This document shows positions 13,765-15,175 of a stretch of DNA of 15,175 bases, in pieces. This DNA is from Actinomycetales bacterium UBA1416. GTDB taxonomy: Bacteria > Actinomycetota > Actinomycetes > Actinomycetales > Actinomycetaceae. The number at the start of each line of letters is the position of its first letter. The first letter of the stretch is position 1. A program made the position numbers and the translations under genes. The stretch lies in the NCBI GenBank assembly GCA_002304945.1, contig DBPQ01000085.1:1-15175 (forward strand), written 5' to 3'. The notes beneath the pieces were generated by a model. That model saw only the letters and a list, made by a program, of their open reading frames with translations, ran no database searches and was not told where the DNA came from.

Positions 13765-13848
13765 GCGCCGGACCGCAAAGCGCCTGTCGGCGCGAAGGCC
13801 GCTCGTAGCGGCACAGTGTGGAGCCCGGGGCTTTCAACGGTCCGGCGC
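13765..13848 (-). other. Cloverleaf-like inverted repeat structure in the glnR-DUF47 gap
   Basis: An 11-bp perfect inverted repeat (GCGCCGGACCG at 13765-13775, CGGTCCGGCGC at 13838-13848) encloses 62 bases. Within it three smaller hairpins form: GCGCC/GGCGC (13780-13793), GCCGCT/AGCGGC (13798-13812) and AGCC/GGCT (13822-13832). As RNA from the minus strand this would be a four-way junction ending 34 bases before the DUF47 GTG. It starts 12 bases after the glnR stop. It could be a leader element, a processing site or a terminator without U tract. I recognise no known RNA family. In GC-rich DNA short hairpins are common; the 11-bp closing stem is the firm part. Confidence 0.5.
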
Positions 13849-13859
13849 GAGTGTCGAGT

Positions 13860-14555
13860 CTATACCTCCGGGGTGTCCGCGAGGGGAGCCGGGGAGAGGT
13901 TGAAGCGGTAGCCGACGTTCCGGACCGTGCCGATCAGCTGGTCGTACTCGACCCCGAGCTTGGCGCGCAGCCGCCGGACGTGCACGTCCACGGTGCGGGT
14001 GCCGCCGAAGTAGTCGTACCCCCACACCTCCTGGAGCAGCTGCGCCCGGGTGAAGACCCGGCCGGGGTTCGCTGCGAGGTGTCGCAGCAGCTCGAACTCC
14101 TTGTAGGTGAGGTCGAGGGCCCGGCCGCGCAGGCGCGCCGTGTAGCCGGACGGGTCGATCACGAGCTCGCCCGCCTCCACCCGCTCCGGCTCGGCGGGCG
14201 TGGAGTCCTGGGCCCGCTCCAGTGCCATCCGGATGCGGGCGTCCACCTCGGCCGGCCCCGCCGTGTCGACGACGACGTCCGCGGCCCCCCACGCCGCGCC
14301 CACCACCGGCCACCCGCCCTCCGTCACGACGAGGAGCACCGGCGGCGTCTGGAGGGTCCCGCTGAGCTGGCACAGGGAGCGCGCCGCGACGAGTTCGGTC
14401 CGGGCGTCGAGGACGAGGACGTCGGCCTCCGCGGCGTCGACCAACGCGGCAGGGGACAGGGGGGCGACGCGAACACGGTGGGGGAGGAGGGCGAAGACCG
14501 GCAGGACGCGCTCGGCGCTCCCGCCGGATGCGGTGAGCAGCAGCACCGTGGCCAC
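13860..14555 (-). CDS. glnR: Orphan OmpR-type response regulator GlnR (nitrogen regulator)
   Basis: GlnR is the actinobacterial global regulator of nitrogen genes. The 231-residue protein has an atypical receiver (1-115) and a winged-helix DNA-binding domain (about 125-220). Receiver segments ARSLCQLSGTLQTPPVLLVV, VTEGGWPVV and DTAGPAEVDARIR are typical of GlnR rather than of PhoP or MtrA. D50 is kept (LVLDAR, with R52 and T8), but the usual N-terminal acidic pocket is missing (VLLLTAS), as in GlnR, which dimerises without phosphorylation. The output domain has LDLTYKEFELLRHL, VFTRAQLLQEVWGYDYFGG and RTVDVHVRRLRAKLG. I chose GTG 14555 with GAGAGG seven bases upstream; the GTG at 14561 would leave no spacing. 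The C-terminus is shorter than in Streptomyces GlnR. No sensor kinase is adjacent, as expected. Confidence 0.9.
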   Translation of the reverse strand: MATVLLLTASGGSAERVLPVFALLPHRVRVAPLSPAALVDAAEADVLVLDARTELVAARSLCQLSGTLQTPPVLLVVTEGGWPVVGAAWGAADVVVDTAGPAEVDARIRMALERAQDSTPAEPERVEAGELVIDPSGYTARLRGRALDLTYKEFELLRHLAANPGRVFTRAQLLQEVWGYDYFGGTRTVDVHVRRLRAKLGVEYDQLIGTVRNVGYRFNLSPAPLADTPEV

Positions 14556-14603
14556 GCGCACCCCTCTCGTCCGGATGCCCCACACTACCAACGGGAGGGT
14601 CCG

Positions 14604-14619
14604 GCCGGCCGCTGCCGGC
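14604..14619. repeat. Dyad in the divergent glnR / membrane protein promoter region
   Basis: GCCGGC is repeated at 14604-14609 and 14614-14619. The word is self-complementary, so the pair forms both a direct and an inverted repeat. It lies between the two divergent starts and could be an operator, but the word is common in GC-rich DNA. Confidence 0.25.
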
Positions 14620-14625
14620 AGGTGC

Positions 14626-14640
14626 AACAATGGGGCCGTG
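14626..14640 (+). promoter_or_regulatory. Possible leaderless promoter of the membrane protein gene
   Basis: AACAAT (14626-14631) ends six bases before the GTG at 14638, the spacing expected if transcription starts at the first base of the start codon. There is no strong ribosome site (only TGGGG). Leaderless mRNAs are frequent in actinobacteria. Inferred from spacing only. Confidence 0.3.
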
Positions 14641-15175
14641 CACGCCGACCGGACCGCGCTGATGGCCGCCTCCTCGCGAGCCGTCGTCACCGGGGGGAGC
14701 GCAGGCGTGCTGGCGCTCGCCACCTGGGCGGGCGACGCCGTCGCCGCGGCCGCCCTCGCGCTCGCCGCCGGCGTGTTCGGCTTCGGCTGGCCCCGCCTCA
14801 TCGACGTGCCCTCGAAGCGGGGCACCTCAATCGTGATCGGCCTCGTGGCGCTCGCCGCGATCGCCTCCGCGTGGTGGACGGGCGACATCGCCCTGCTGGC
14901 CCTCGTGGTGGCGGGGGGCGTGATCGCCTCGTTCGTCCACCAGATGGCCCGGCGGGACGGGCGTCCCCGCCTCACCGAGACGGTCAGCACCACCGTGACC
15001 GGGATCCTCGTGGTCACCGCGGGCGTCGGCTGGTTCGTGGCGGCCCAGGCCGGCCACCTGCAGGTGGTGCTCCTCGGTGCGGCGGCGCTACTCGCTGCCT
15101 CCGGTGCCACGGCGCTGCCGGCGCGCGGGACGATCGCCGGCGTCGCCGCCGCCGCGGCCGGGGGTGCGGCGGGAG
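14638..15175 (+). CDS. Multi-pass membrane protein of unknown function (partial, runs off the end)
   Basis: The frame is open for 179 codons to the window edge. The visible part has about six hydrophobic segments (residues near 19-48, 60-76, 82-97, 118-136, 140-155 and 160-179), with short charged loops such as RLIDVPSKRGTS and HQMARRDGRPRLTE. Conserved-looking features are FGFGWPRLIDVPSKRG after the first helices and TETVSTTVTGILVV. I do not recognise the family. It is divergent from glnR with 82 bp between starts, so it could be controlled by GlnR or by a shared operator. Third-position GC is as high as in the neighbours. Confidence 0.75.
   Translation, partial: MHADRTALMAASSRAVVTGGSAGVLALATWAGDAVAAAALALAAGVFGFGWPRLIDVPSKRGTSIVIGLVALAAIASAWWTGDIALLALVVAGGVIASFVHQMARRDGRPRLTETVSTTVTGILVVTAGVGWFVAAQAGHLQVVLLGAAALLAASGATALPARGTIAGVAAAAAGGAAG

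Noticed and set aside
13731..13814. N-terminal extension of the DUF47 protein
   Set aside because: It is Pro/Arg/Gly-rich and lies over the inverted-repeat leader; the usual family start matches GTG 13730.
14556..15110. N-terminal extension of the glnR frame on the minus strand
   Set aside because: It is opposite the membrane protein gene and consists of alanine/threonine/arginine-rich shadow sequence; GlnR of normal length starts at 14555.
1..15175. CRISPR array, insertion sequence, integrase or replication origin
   Set aside because: I found no regularly spaced long repeats, no transposase or integrase motif and no terminal inverted repeats. The island idea rests on the tRNA junction only.

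Overview
The window looks like a chromosomal segment of a high-GC Actinomycetota bacterium. The evidence is the mycothiol synthase gene, many GTG starts, strong GC bias at third codon positions, a GlnR-type orphan regulator, and the glnR/mshD/phosphate-transport grouping known from actinobacteria such as Mycobacterium. The genus cannot be fixed from sequence reading alone; Micrococcales-like is my guess.

Region 1 (1-2435) looks like the end of an accessory island. It holds the tail of an unseen gene overlapping a VapC45-type PIN-like putative toxin, a frameshifted winged-helix remnant, and a complete type I restriction-modification methyltransferase gene (hsdM). The region stops at the 3' end of a minus-strand tRNA-Lys(UUU). 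No hsdS or hsdR follows; only a GTGA-overlapping start of a possible hsdS survives before the tRNA. The 3' ends of tRNA genes are common integration sites, and the first ~840 bases look visibly less GC-rich than the rest.

Region 2 (2580-7432, plus strand) is a tight gene row: a conserved protein of unknown function, mshD (mycothiol synthase), ppk (polyphosphate kinase with an acidic N-terminal extension), and a NUDIX plus histidine-phosphatase protein of the MutT1 type. Overlaps or gaps of 10 bp or less suggest one operon, driven from a possible promoter near 2497-2527.

Region 3 (7433-11601, plus strand) is the high-affinity phosphate ABC transporter pstS-pstC-pstA-pstB. Upstream of pstS lie four PHO-box-like repeat units at exact 11-bp spacing, which predict PhoP control. 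A perfect 10-bp stem-loop lies between pstS and pstC. The phoU gene that often follows pstB is absent.

Region 4 (11621-14555, minus strand) reads glnR, then a DUF47/PhoU-like protein, then a PiT-family phosphate transporter, then a small septum-formation-family lipoprotein. An 84-nt segment between glnR and the DUF47 gene can fold into a cloverleaf-like structure closed by an 11-bp perfect stem. Region 5 (14638-end, plus strand) is the start of a divergently transcribed multi-pass membrane protein that runs off the window.

Taken together, regions 2-4 form a phosphate economy module: high-affinity uptake (Pst), low-affinity uptake (Pit/DUF47), storage (Ppk) and nucleotide-pool hydrolysis (MutT1-like). 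The global nitrogen regulator GlnR and the thiol biosynthesis gene mshD lie close by. The most unusual items are the truncated restriction locus at the tRNA junction, the four-unit PHO box, and the structured leader before the DUF47-pit pair.
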